From the NCBI GenBank assembly GCA_027625915.1, contig JANTQA010000057.1, forward strand, positions 3,224,001 to 3,288,000: 64,000 nucleotides of DNA, written 5' to 3'. Within the stretch, counting starts at the first letter, position 1. Every line of letters starts with the position of its first letter. A program made the position numbers and the translations under genes. A model generated the notes under the pieces. That model made no database searches and was not told where the DNA came from. It saw nothing but the letters and a program-made list of their open reading frames with translations. This DNA is from Anaeramoeba flamelloides (taxonomy: Eukaryota > Metamonada > Anaeramoebidae). Below are positions 1 through 10,100 of this stretch, one piece after another.

Positions 1-1187
1 TCAATGCAAATATCAAGTAAATCGATCATTGAAACATCTAATTTATTATCAAAAGACATTTTTTTTAAAATTAATTTTTTTAAAACAAGTGGATCAGACT
101 TTAAATCAAACATAGTTTCATTTTGAGGTATAAAAAATTATAAAAAAATTATTAGTACCAGTCCCAAATAAGGCACAATAAAATTTTTTGAAATTTGTTT
201 AAATTCCGCTATTTTTTATATTTTGGGTTGATTTAACGATGAAATCAAAAATTTTATTGTGCCTTATTTTGGGACTTTTTGTGCCTTAAATTACCAACAA
301 AGTTTGTGCCTTATTTTTAGGACTGACTGTATTCTCATCTTCTGTTTTAAGGCTATTCTGATTTTTATTTAACTCTTTATCCCCGATGAAAATATTTTCT
401 TCAGTAGAATCATCTGAAAAATTTTTTAAAAAAATATAATCTAAATCGTTTTCGTTATCATCAAAACTTAAATCAGAAGAAAAGGAAGCATAGTCTTGAA
501 TTTTTTTCCTTTCTTTTTTCTTTCTTTTTCCTTTTTTCTTTTTTTGTTTCTTCTTTTTTCCCTTTTTATTAATTAAATTTTGATCAATTAACTCAAAATT
601 TTCATCATTTTCATTTGAAATATTTATTCCTGAATTTTCACTTATAACTTCATTTTTTATAGTTTCATGATATGATAAAAAAAAAAAAATTTTTTTTCAT
701 CAAAATTTAAAATGGGAAAATCACAAAGAAAATTCTTAATTTTGCTAATTTTTAAATTTTTTTAAATATTTATTTTGAAAATTAATTAATTTTTTCAAAT
801 TTCAGGGATTGAATCAAAGTTCTATAATGTTTCCGAATATACGGTGTTAAAATTAAAAGTTTTTGATCATTTTTAAAATTATATTTTCCTATTTTTTTCA
901 GGATAGAATTATCTAAAAGTGCTATACCAGACATTGAATTTCTCTTAAAAAACTTTTTTTATCTATACAACATTTTGGATCATAAAAATAATTGAAGCAA
1001 TATTGACATATTTTATTATTTTTATTTCGAAAAATAACTGGAAATTTTACATTACTTTGGATCAAATATTGTTTTTTAAGGTTTAAAAATCCTGGAAAAG
1101 ATTTTAATTTACCAAAACCAGGTGATTCAATATTTTTTGAAAAAAAATTATGTAAAAAAAAACAACATTCAGATTTGTGACTTTTTG
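1..1187 (-). CDS. unknown Cys-containing, Lys-rich protein (3' part, runs off the left edge)
   Basis: I do not recognise this gene. On the minus strand several stretches read like protein. The first (about 1187-910) begins after a possible AG acceptor and holds a Cys/His-rich patch: SHKSECC, then CQYCFNYFYDPKCC about 50 residues later, which could bind zinc. The next (about 910-780) contains LTPYIRKHYRTLIQSLKFEK. A third (about 700-331) is acidic and Ser-rich around a Lys block (KKKKQKKKKGKRKKK) and ends in DDSTEENIFIGDKELNKNQ. A fourth (117-1) reads NETMFDLKSDPLVLKK onward off the edge. The frame changes between pieces, from short introns or indels in homopolymers. A family A MITE (156-331) sits between the third and fourth pieces and supplies an in-frame stop unless it is spliced out. 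Confidence rests on the non-repetitive amino-acid use, not on homology. Confidence 0.45.
156..331. mobile_element. MITE family A, copy 1 (divergent)
   Basis: This 176-bp inverted repeat starts TACCAGTCCCAAATAAGGC and ends as the complement of TACAGTCAGTCCTAAAAATA. It is bounded by TA on both sides. Like the other family A copies, each arm carries repeated AAGGCACAA motifs, but here with AAATAAGGC instead of TTTAAGGC. It lies inside the unknown gene at the left edge. Confidence 0.75.
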
Positions 1188-1350
1188 AAAAAAAAAATAT
1201 GAAAATATTTATTTGGAAACGAAGAATAATAAAATAATAATAAAAATTAAAAGATAAATAAAAAAAATATAAATAAAAATATTTTATGATTAGTTTAAAA
1301 ATGAATTAAAAATATTGATCAAATTTACAAGTTAAAAAAAATCAACATTC

Positions 1351-2301
1351 TAAAGGCGCTAGTCTCTAAAAAATTTTTTTTTTTTTTGACCAATAACTAA
1401 ATACGTAATACTAATATTGAAATATGTTTAGAATTGAAAATAGACTGGTTTTTTAAATATTGGAACTTTTAGTTTTTGTTTTTTTTTAAATTTTACAATT
1501 CTCTAAAATAAAGATATTTTTAAATATTTATTTGAAAAAAATATTTAATTGAAGAAAAGTTTTTTTGATTAATTTTGTATTTAATTATTTTCTCAAAAAT
1601 AATATTTATTCTCATTTTTTATAAATTAAAAAATTATTTAAAACTAGTGAATATTTTCTCTTTTGCTTCTGTTCATCCAACTTGTCTCTATACAGAACTC
1701 AATTTGTTTTTTTCGATAATTACTTTTTTAAAAAAATAGTTCTAATTCTCTTCTTTTTATTTCTTTTGACTCTGACAAAAAACTTTTGGGATGGTAATTT
1801 GGGAACACTTAAAAAAAACTTCAAATTCAACAAAAAACAAAAAGAATATAAACTAAAAAGTAATTTTATAAAAAAAAAAGAATGGCACAAGATAAAAAAA
1901 AGGAAATCTTTTTATTTTAAGTAAAGAATAAATTGTATATTTTTTTCGAGTCGAACTGTTTTTTCATGGAAATCGAAAAAAACCTTTTCAGCCTATTTTT
2001 CAAACTATTTTTTTGTCGATCTACCACATAAACAACATGGTTTTGCTTTCTTGCTCATTTTTTTGTATTTTTGAGAAAAGATGAAAAAAATCAATTTTTC
2101 AAAAAAGTGAAAAAATGGAAAAATTTTTTTTTTTTTTATTTCTAGAAAAACAATAACTAAATTTAATGAATGTCATTTATCGAGATTTCATTACTATACT
2201 AAGAAGTTTTTCACTTTGATTTCAAATCTAAGTACTTGGCAAAAAAAGTTCTAAAACTCTATTAAATTTACTTAAACAATTAATATAGAATAGTCCCTTA
2301 A
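1351..2301. mobile_element. DNA element E, copy 1 (951 bp)
   Basis: It is a direct repeat of 32883-33830, similar over its whole length. Ends: TAAAGGCGCTAGTCTCTAAA on the left and TAGTCCCTTA on the right; the right end of the sister copy, complemented, reads TTTAGGGGACTAGTCTC, so the element has terminal inverted repeats of about 20-25 bp. Read on the minus strand, both copies keep a short Cys-bearing stretch, SKKAKPCCLCGR here and SKKAKPCCVCGR there. No transposase domain can be recognised. Superfamily undetermined; the TA at the outer edge hints at Tc1/mariner-like insertion. Confidence 0.6.
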
Positions 2302-2309
2302 ATAAAAAA

Positions 2310-2500
2310 TAAAAAAATTGAAAAAAAAAATTGAAAAAAAAAAACTGAAAAAAAATCCAAAATAAAAATTGAAATAGAAATTGAAAAAATAAATTGATAA
2401 AAAATTTGAAAAAAAAATTGAAAAAAAAATTGAAAAAAAAATTGAAAAAAAATCTAAAAAAAAATCCAAAAAAAAACAAAAAAAAAATGGAAAAAAAATT
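2310..2500. repeat. minisatellite of AATTGAAAAAAA-type units
   Basis: This is a run of slightly varying 11-13 bp units, each an A tract broken by TTG (for example AATTGAAAAAAA), about 190 bp in total and abutting the right end of element E. The long Phe-rich and Lys-rich reading frames across it are products of the repeat, not genes. Confidence 0.8.
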
Positions 2501-2511
2501 GAACAAATTAT

Positions 2512-2705
2512 TACGTTTTAATTTTTGGGTTTTCTTTATGATATTTCAGGGTGTCTTCCCTCCCAAGTTCTTCTATAATCAAATCTCACCAGTTCATCTT
2601 CTTTTCTTCTTCTTCTATGGTCTCAATGGCATTGACACTAAGCATATCATTTTCCAAAGTGGTACAATTGGTGACGCTGCTCGATTCTCTAATCTGAGTA
2701 GACAT
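2512..2705 (-). CDS. putative N-terminal coding exon, unknown product
   Basis: The minus strand reads MSTQIRESSSVTNCTTLEND, then MLSVNAIETIEEEEKKMNW, an ordinary-looking acidic N-terminus. At the W codon the DNA is TGGTGAGATTTG: either a GTGAGA splice donor at 2589, or an in-frame TGA after which the frame continues as DLIIEELGREDTLKYHKENP to a TAA near 2512. The opposite strand also has an open frame here, starting after a good-looking TTTCAG at 2549 and ending at 2753, so the strand is not settled. The region is clearly richer in G+C than its surroundings, which supports a gene on one of the two strands. No function suggested. Confidence 0.3.
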
Positions 2706-2759
2706 AAGGCTTTTCAAGATTTAAAATTTATAAAGAGAAATAAAAACGAATAAAGTTAA

Positions 2760-3220
2760 AAAAAATGATTAAATTAATGTCAATTTAATCAATTTAACTT
2801 TATTCTAACTCATAAAATAATCTTTTGGTAATTATCCTAATTTTTTTTTTTTTTCATTTTCTCATTTTTTTTTTTTTTTTTTTTTTTTTAAAGTTTATTC
2901 ATTTTCTTATTTCTTTTTCTTTTTTTTTTAACTTTTTTTATTTTTCTAATTAAAAATAGAACAAAAATAGAAAAGAGGCTCGTAATTGACTATATTGGAT
3001 TCTGGCTTGAAGATTCTCAACCAATGATTTTCAATATAAAGAAAAAAAAGGGTCTCCTAAGCGGAGGCTAAATGCACCTATTTTCGGCGCATTTAGTTAT
3101 ACTTTTTTTAACTTGAATTGAAGTAAAAAATTTCCTTTTTATTTATTCTTATTTTTCTTTTTCTTTTCTTATTTTTCTTTTTTTTCATCATTATTCCTTT
3201 TTTTTTATTATTTTTTAAAC
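2760..3220. other. low-complexity spacer with one short hairpin
   Basis: Mostly T-rich low-complexity sequence. A small dyad, CTAAATGC (3068-3075) with GCATTTAG (3089-3096), stands out near the left border of the hairpin array. No coding signal seen. Confidence 0.6.
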
Positions 3221-4273
3221 CTTTAAAAAAAAATTAAAAAAATAAATCCTGATCTAAAAAGTCAGGTAAACATTAGGGACTTACTAGTCCCTAATGTTAA
3301 AAAACTTCCCCATTTGGCCTAATTAGGCAGTTTATTTTGTTGATGTTGCTACTGCCTTCCAGAGTTGGGACTAACCCAACTCTGGATCATCAACAACCAA
3401 GGATTCACAGCTACACTTCACACACACACAAATAAACCACACACACACAACACAAATAAACAACACACACACACACAACACAATATTTGCCTGTTTAAGC
3501 TTAAACAGGCAAATTACAAAAAAAAAATTAAAAAAATAAATCCTGATCTAAAAAGTCAGGTAAACATTAGGGACTTACTAGTCCCTAATGTTAAAAAACT
3601 TCCCCATTTGGCCTAATTAGGCAGTTTATTTTGTTGATGTTGCTACTGCCTTCCAGAGTTGGGACTAACCCAACTCTGGATCATCAACAACCAAGGATTC
3701 ACAGCTACACTTCACACACACACAAATAAACCACACACACACACACACAACACAATATTTGCCTGTTTAAGCTTAAACAGGCAAATTACAAAAAAAAAAT
3801 TAAAAAAATAAATCCTGATCTAAAAAGTCAGGTAAACATTAGGGACTTACTAGTCCCTAATGTTAAAAAACTTCCCCATTTGGCCTAATTAGGCAGTTTA
3901 TTTTGTTGATGTTGCTACTGCCTTCCAGAGTTGGGACTAACCCAACTCTGGATCATCAACAACCAAGGATTCACAGCTACACTTCACACACACACAAATA
4001 AACCACACACACACAACACAAATAAACAACACACACACACACAACACAATATTTGCCTGTTTAAGCTTAAACAGGCAAATTACAAAAAAAAAATTAAAAA
4101 AATAAATCCTGATCTAAAAAGTCAGGTAAACATTAGGGACTTACTAGTCCCTAATGTTAAAAAAACTTCCCCCATTTGGCCTAATTAGGCAGTTTATTTT
4201 GTTGATGTTGCTACTGCCTTCCAGAGTTGGGACTAACCCAACTCTGGATCATCAACAACCAAGGATTCACAGC
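3221..4273. repeat. hairpin-rich tandem array, 3.6 units of 272-294 bp
   Basis: Units begin at an A-rich lead-in before TCCTGATC (3247, 3541, 3813, 4107), giving periods of 294, 272 and 294 bp; the fourth unit stops after GGATTCACAGC. The 272-bp unit lacks a 22-bp block of the CA-rich part. Each unit carries several dyads. One has a 13-bp stem with a 4-nt loop, arm AACATTAGGGACT, at 3269-3298. GCCTAATTAGGC is a perfect 12-nt palindrome at 3317-3328. An 11-bp stem, arm CCAGAGTTGGG (3359-3385), is nested inside a 9-bp outer stem, TTGTTGATG (3337-3345) with 3388-3396. A perfect 30-nt palindrome, arm ATTTGCCTGTTTAAG, lies at 3485-3514, 3757-3786 and 4051-4080. Between them is a CACA tract. The copies are nearly identical, so the array is young. 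Short reading frames across it are repeat products. Confidence 0.9.
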
Positions 4274-4686
4274 ACATGAACTCCACACAAACCCATCGTA
4301 GCACACGATGTTATTCAAGATATTTCTATTCGGATGATAATGTGAATAAAGAAGAAAGGTGAATTATAACATGATTTATATTTGGGGTAGATTTGAAATG
4401 ATTCTACAAATACAATTAATTCTTATTTAAAATTTTTTATGTTTTTTTCTGGGCCTTGTTTTAATTTACTAATTATTAACAATAAATTAATTAAATAAAT
4501 AAATAAAAAATCCAAAAAAATTTTTTTTTTAATTTTTTTTTTTTTTTTTTTACTTGGTTAGATTTAAATTTATATTAAAAAATATATATTTAAATATCTT
4601 TTAGAAATTTTTCTATACAATATTTTTGTTTTGAAGTCGTAGTTCAATATATATTAACTGATTTTTTTTTAATTAATTTTAATTTT

Positions 4687-4718
<32 letters not shown>

Positions 4719-5417
4719 TTAAACTCTCCAGGCATTCTTGCGATTTTCAAAATAAAATTGAAAAAATGAAAATTTAACTCTAATAAAACTCTTTTTTCTT
4801 CGGCTCAGGTCTCTAATTCTAAATATTTTATCTGTAAAAGGTGTAGAAGTTTGAATCATTTTTTTTTAGTAGAAAAATCATGATTTTTCGACTAAAAAAA
4901 AAAATTAAAAAGTTGAAATCAAATTTTTTTTAAAAATGCTTTTTATGATGAAAAATGAATTTTCCTGGTTGTAAATATTGATTAAAAAACCGGGAACGGA
5001 TATTCAAGTGCCATCATTGAAAAAAATAATATTAATAAAATTTTTGAATTTTTCAAAAAAAGTTCAAAAATTCAAAAATTCAAAAAATTCATTAAATTGA
5101 TTTTTTTTAATTTTTCTTTAAACAAATTAATTTTCACTTAAACTCAGTATATTTAACCTAAACTTTTAAAAAAAAAATCATAAAAATTGATTTTAAATCA
5201 AAAAAAAAAAAAAACATCTCAGTAAAAAAAAAATTACTATTAAAAATTTTAGTAAAAAAAAATTTTTTTTTATAGTAAGCTTTTTTCATTTTTCATTTTT
5301 TTTTTTTTATTTTTTGGGTGCAGATAATTTTAAAATAGAAATTTTTATAGCACATAATATGTGTGTTTGAAAAAGTTAAAAACTAGCTCTATAAAAAAAA
5401 TTTTTTTTTCCTTGTAG
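4274..5417. other. AT-rich spacer
   Basis: Long A and T runs with no convincing coding sequence. The first 100 bases (to about 4370) are less AT-rich and could hold a small exon ending at a GTGAAT donor near 4359, but nothing supports this beyond composition. Confidence 0.4.
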
Positions 5418-6029
5418 TGTAGTGCTTTAATCAAGAAAAGACACATTGGATTTATTTTCAAAGAACCTTACATTCCAAAAAAAGGTAATTTTTTTTTTTT
5501 TCTTTTCGATCTTGATGTTCACCATTTTCTTTTCGAAACACAATCAATTCTTTTTGTTTTGTTAGACCACAAAACCTTTTTTTTATTTTTATTTTGGATT
5601 CTGAACAAATGTGTGTTTTGCTTCTGATCAAGTTTTTTATCTTTTTTTTTTTTTATCTTTTTCGAAAAAGTTTTTTTTTAAAAAAAGATTCTTCTTTCAA
5701 ATTGTTAAATGAAATTTTGTTTTTTATGTTTTTTGAACATTCTATTCGATCGTTACTGTGTTTATTTGATTGAAGTGTTGACAAGTAAGTAGTTAATTAA
5801 CTCTGGTTCATTTGGGAGTCTTTAGACCTCGAACCAGAATTAAGGTTACTTTTATCACTTGAAGACAAAAACTCAGACAAGAAGCTTTTTTTTTGAATCT
5901 GATTTGCAATAAAAAATTTTTTGTGATACCTCTCTCTCTCTCTCTTATTCTCTCTTACATTTTTTTTTGTTTTAAGGGATCAGTACATTCGTAGATTTCC
6001 TTCATACTCCAGGAGTGACTTCATCGTAA
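5418..6029 (+). CDS. putative last two exons of an unknown gene
   Basis: An exon opens after TTGTAG (acceptor at 5416-5417) and reads CSALIKKRHIGFIFKEPYIP, then KK, to a GTAATT donor at 5485. A second opens after TTTTAAG (5975-5976) and reads GISTFVDFLHTPGVTSS to a TAA at 6027-6029. The splice phases agree: 67 + 53 nt give 40 codons exactly, which is the main support. The intron (5485-5976) contains a CT microsatellite (5931-5944) and a hairpin. The upstream start is not found, and I recognise no family. A decayed relative of the second exon plus its 3' flank lies at 48789-48900, so this could instead be part of a repeat. Confidence 0.3.
5797..5843. other. 13-bp stem hairpin
   Basis: TTAACTCTGGTTC (5797-5809) pairs with GAACCAGAATTAA (5831-5843), with one mismatch and a 21-nt loop. 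It lies within the putative intron of the gene above. It is not a tRNA: no acceptor stem or T-arm can be built around it. Confidence 0.5.
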
Positions 6030-6639
6030 AAAATATATTGTGAATTTGTTATTCTTTTGGTTGAAAAAATTCGATAAAAAACTCTAGTAAAGATTCTATT
6101 GATCTTAAGGTTATCAAAAATGAAAATTAAGTTTGTGAAAAACCCAAAATGGTCAATCTTTTTCTTATTTTATATTTTTAAATGCTGAAATTTCTTGAAC
6201 TGTTTTCAAATCATTTTCTTTCATTTTTATCGTTTTAACCTGCCAGTACTTTCTATTTTTAATTCTTTTATAATCCACAATATTATACTGGTAAAAAATT
6301 TTGGTATTTTTGTTTTAATGCGTAAGAAAAAGTTAAAAAAAACAAATAAAATGTATTTTTTTAGAAAAAGTTACCCATTAAGAACAAAATAAAACAAGTA
6401 TTAAAAACTAGAATTCAATTATTGTATAATCTAGTAATTATCAAAAAAAAATTTGTTCTTAAGGGGTAGTGTTTTTTGAAAAAAAAAATGAAATCTTGTT
6501 GAGATCTTAAAAAAAAAAAAAATTTTTTGAAACGAATTTAGTTAAAAAAAAAATTGAAAAAAAAAAAAAAAAAAAAAAAAATGATTTCAATTTTGAAATT
6601 TTTTCTTCAAATATCTATACAAACTCTTTAAACATATAT

Positions 6640-6782
6640 ATTTAACACATTACAACTGGACCCCTTTGACTGTTAAATAGTTTAGTTTGTAAAATCAAAA
6701 AATTCCCACATTGAATGTAAAGTTTAGTATTATCATTCTTTCGACTGTTTAAAGCTTGTCCAATTTTTTTAATTTTAGTTTA
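6640..6782. mobile_element. DNA element G, partial copy (right end only)
   Basis: The sequence from the Asn/Thr-poor TTTGACTGTTAAATAG stretch through TTGTCCAATTTTTTT to AGTTTA at about 6782 matches the right ends of the three full family G copies (34714, 42923 and, inverted, 49858). No left end is found, so the copy is truncated. It ends 25 bp beyond the stop of the gene at 6808-7153. Confidence 0.45.
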
Positions 6783-6807
6783 ATATTGATTCTCACCTTT
6801 AAAACAC

Positions 6808-7153
6808 TTATAATTCACTCTTACAACTGAATCTTTTTGAATGGAAATCGATTTGATGAGATGTATAAATACTCTTTGAAACCACATTAATTCTTATAGA
6901 ACAATAGAAAATAAAAGAAAATGATGGAAAATTACAATTGGTGAGTAATATATGGACGATTGGTGTCAGCTGAAGGTCTATGTTTTTGTCCAATGTTCCT
7001 TTTTGAATTAAATTCCAAATGATTTCCAGCATAATGCATATCATAGGTGGTTTCTTTTGCTTTTATTTCAAAATTTCGATTATAATCATGGATTGTTGCA
7101 ATTGTTTCTTTTTTTTTTTCTGGTGCATTTGGGGTGGCATTTGTTTTTTTCAT
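6808..7153 (-). CDS. 100-aa basic protein, two exons, unknown function
   Basis: Exon 1 (7153-6936) starts MKKTNATPNAPEKKKETIAT and continues through FEIKAKETTYDMHYAGNHLE; exon 2 (6892-6808) ends FHSKRFSCKSEL and TAA. The 43-bp intron (6935-6893) has GTAATT at the donor and TATAAG at the acceptor. Joining the exons gives 101 codons in one frame, and without the splice exon 1 stops at once, so the model is well constrained. The protein is basic and rich in Asn, His, Ser and Tyr, with no signal peptide, membrane segment or low-complexity tract. That size and composition would fit a small ribosomal, chromatin or axoneme-lining protein, but I see no diagnostic motif and make no assignment. Its base composition is clearly less AT-rich than its surroundings. 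Confidence 0.6.
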
Positions 7154-7440
7154 TGTGAAAAAAATAAAAAATTGAATAAGTTAATAAGAAAGGAGTGGGA
7201 AAAAATGAAAAAAAAATTAGATTTCAAGATTGTAAATCAATAAGTTATTTTGAAGCAAAAGGGGATTAGAGAAATTTTTAGCAAACTTGAAAATAATTTA
7301 TTTTTTTATTAATTTTTTTAACAAATAAATATATTGTAAAAAGAATGTACAAATATGATGGCAATTACGAAAATAAGCAATGAAACTGGCAATGGGAGAA
7401 GAAAAAGAAAAATTTTCAAAAATTAGGTAATAGCATCATC

Positions 7441-7867
7441 CGATACAACAATTTCTCAGGTATGTCATTAAAATTTTTGATCGTTCTTGAGTGAATATCT
7501 AAAATAAACTCTTTTTCAAAAATTGTGACTCACCTGAAATAATAAATTGAAAAAAAAAAATTATCCTTTAGTATTCAAGAACAATTAATAACTCAATATG
7601 ATTTGTAATTCACTTTTAAGTCATTCTAAATTTATAAAAGCCTGATATATTAAAAATTAAAAAAAATAAAACCAAAAACTAAAAAAAAGTGAGTCACAAT
7701 TTTTGAAATGAGCATTACCTATTTTTTATTACTGAACTTTCACTGAAAAAAAGTTGAACAACAATATTTTTTATGAATAATTAAATCCATTTTCAAAGAC
7801 ATTACATAGTCGAAATTTTCTTTGTGATTATTTGTCTTTTCGAAGATCTCTTTTTTTTTTCTCATGA

Positions 7868-7954
<87 letters not shown>

Positions 7955-10100
7955 AAAACAAAAATTTGAAAAAGCAAAACTAAAATTTGAAAAATTAGAA
8001 AAAATGATTCTGATCCAAAAATTGAAAATAATTTTTGTTAAGAATACTGGAATAAACCCTCAAAACAACTCCCGTTAACATTATAAAGTGAGTCAAAATT
8101 TATGAAAAATAGTTTAGAATGGGCTTTATTTTCTTTAAATAAAGCCCTTTTTGAAAATTTTTCTTTTTCATTAAGGATCTTGTTCAGGAAAAAAATCAAA
8201 AACCTTCAAACAAACACAAAAAAAAATGAAAAAAAAATAAACAATAAGAACAATCAAAAAAAAAAAAAAACAAATTAAAAACACTAAAATCAAATTAAAA
8301 CTAAAATAGTATCAATAACAATAAGCATTTAATTGTAATAACTTTAACCAAAACTAAAAAACTTAAAAAACTTAAAATAAAAATAGCAATAACAAGTATT
8401 ACCAATAGCCAATTCAAAATATTGACTCAAGTATGGTCATTAAGAATATTTGATCGTATTTGAGTGAATTTCCAAAATAGAATGGGCTTTATTTTCTTTA
8501 AATAAAGCCCATTTTGAAAAGTTATCTTCTTCAGTAAGGATCTTGTTCAGGAAAAAAAATCAAAAACCTTAATACAAACCCAAAAACAAATCGTTAAAAG
8601 AAATAGATTAAAATTATCTCTAAGAACAATCAAAATAAAAACAATAACAAATAAAAACACTCAAATAAACTTAAAACTTAAATAATATCAATAACAATAT
8701 TCATTTAATTATAATAACTTTAACCAAAATTATAAAAAAATATAAAACTTAAAATAGCAATAGTAATCACAAGTATTATCAATAGCCAATTCAAAATATT
8801 GACTCAAGTATGGTCATTAAGAATATTTGATCGTACTTGAGTGAATTTCTAAAATAGAATGGGCTTTATTTTATTTGAATAAAGCCCATTTTGAAAAGTT
8901 ATCTTCTTCAGTAAGGATCTTGTTCAGGAAAAAAAACCAAAAACCTTAATACAAACCCAAAAACAAATCGCTAATAAAAATAGATTAAAATTTTCGATAA
9001 GAACAATCAAAATAAAAATTAATAATTATAAATAAAACACTCAAATTAAATTAAAACTGATAAACCCAATAACAATTATTATTTAAATTGTAATAACTTT
9101 AACCAAAAACTAAAAAAACTTAAAACAATTAAAATAGCAATAGCAATCACAAGTCTTACCAATAGCCAATTCAAAAATAATGACTCAAGTATGGTCATTA
9201 AGAATATTTGATCGTATTTGAGTGAATTTCTAAAATAGAATGGGCTTTATTTTCTTTAAATAAAGCCCATTTTGAAAAGTTATCTTCTTCATTAAGGATC
9301 TTGTTCAGGAGAAAATTCTTTAAAACCATAATACAAACCCAAAAACAAATTGCTAAATAAATAGATTAAAATAATCGATAAGAACAATCAAAATAAAAAT
9401 TAATAATTATAAATAAAACACTCAAATCAAATTAAAACTAAAAAAGTCCAATAACAATAATTATTTAAATGTAATAACTTTAACCAAAACTAAAAAATAA
9501 AAAACTAAAAATAAGCAATATCAATCACAAGTCTTACCAATAGCCAATTCAAAAAGATGACTCAAGTATGGTCATTTAGAATATTTGATCGTACTTGAGT
9601 GAATTTCTAAAATAGAATGGGCTTTATTTTATTTGAATAAAGCCCATTTTGAAAAGTTATCTTCTTCAGTAAGGATCTTGTTCAGGAAAAAAAACAAAAA
9701 AACTTAATAAAAACCCAAAATCAAATTGCTAAAAGAAATAAAGTAAAATAATCTATAAAAACAATCAAAATTAACATTATCAATAACAAATAAAATACTC
9801 AAATAAACTTAAAACTAAATAATCTCAATCTCAATATTCATTTAATTGTAATATCTTTAATCAAAATTATAAAAAAGTTAAAAAACTTAAAATAAAAATA
9901 GCAATCACAAGTATTACCAATAGCCAATTCAAAAAATGACTCAAGTATGGTCATTAAGAATATTTGATCGTACTTGAGTGAATTTCTAAAATAGAATGGG
10001 CTTTATTTTATTTGAATAAAGCCCATTTTGAAAAGTTATCTTCTTCATTAAGGATCTTGTTCAGGAGAAAATTCTTTAAAACCATAATACCAACCAAAAA
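7441..10100. repeat. satellite array, ~377-bp unit, seven units counting a partial first
   Basis: The landmark GGGCTTTATT recurs at 8121, 8484, 8861, 9242, 9619 and 9998 (spacings 363, 377, 381, 377, 379). Each unit contains a hairpin, for example AATGGGCTTTATTT (8481-8494) pairing perfectly with 8500-8513, then a constant AAGGATCTTGTTCAGGA block and an A/C-rich half. Two unit types differ at linked sites: type A reads TCGTATTTGAG with loop TCTTT, type B reads TCGTACTTGAG with loop TTATTTG. Units at 8484 and 9242 are type A; 8861, 9619 and 9998 are type B. The first unit is split by element F, its left part being 7441-7506. No coding sequence. Confidence 0.9.
7505..8116. mobile_element. DNA element F, copy 1 (612 bp), inserted in a satellite unit
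   Basis: Inverted ends: TAAACTCTTTTTCAAAAATT on the left, and on the right the complement of TAAACTATTTTTCATAAATT, both followed by TGACTCAC. A third GTGAGTCACAATTTTTGA lies inside at about 7689, so the element may be composite. The left flank (..GAGTGAATATCTAAAA) and right flank (GAATGGGCTTT..) are the two halves of one satellite unit that in other units is joined as CTAAAATAGAATGGG, which shows a TA target duplicated on insertion. It contains a 78-nt A run (7875-7952). A near-complete inverted copy lies at 28249-28840. No transposase. Confidence 0.85.

Noticed and set aside
3365-4188. Two near-identical 83-85 aa frames starting MGLTQLWIINNQGFTATLHT
   Set aside because: They are the tandem unit read in one frame; His/Thr runs come from the CACA tract, and the third unit with a different length does not keep the frame.
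3221-4273. Array as a CRISPR locus or integron attC array
   Set aside because: Units are 272-294 bp with no short repeat/unique spacer alternation, and the context is eukaryotic.
7740-8078. Poly-Phe and poly-Lys frames across the A78 run
   Set aside because: Homopolymer translation inside element F; no conservation between the two copies.
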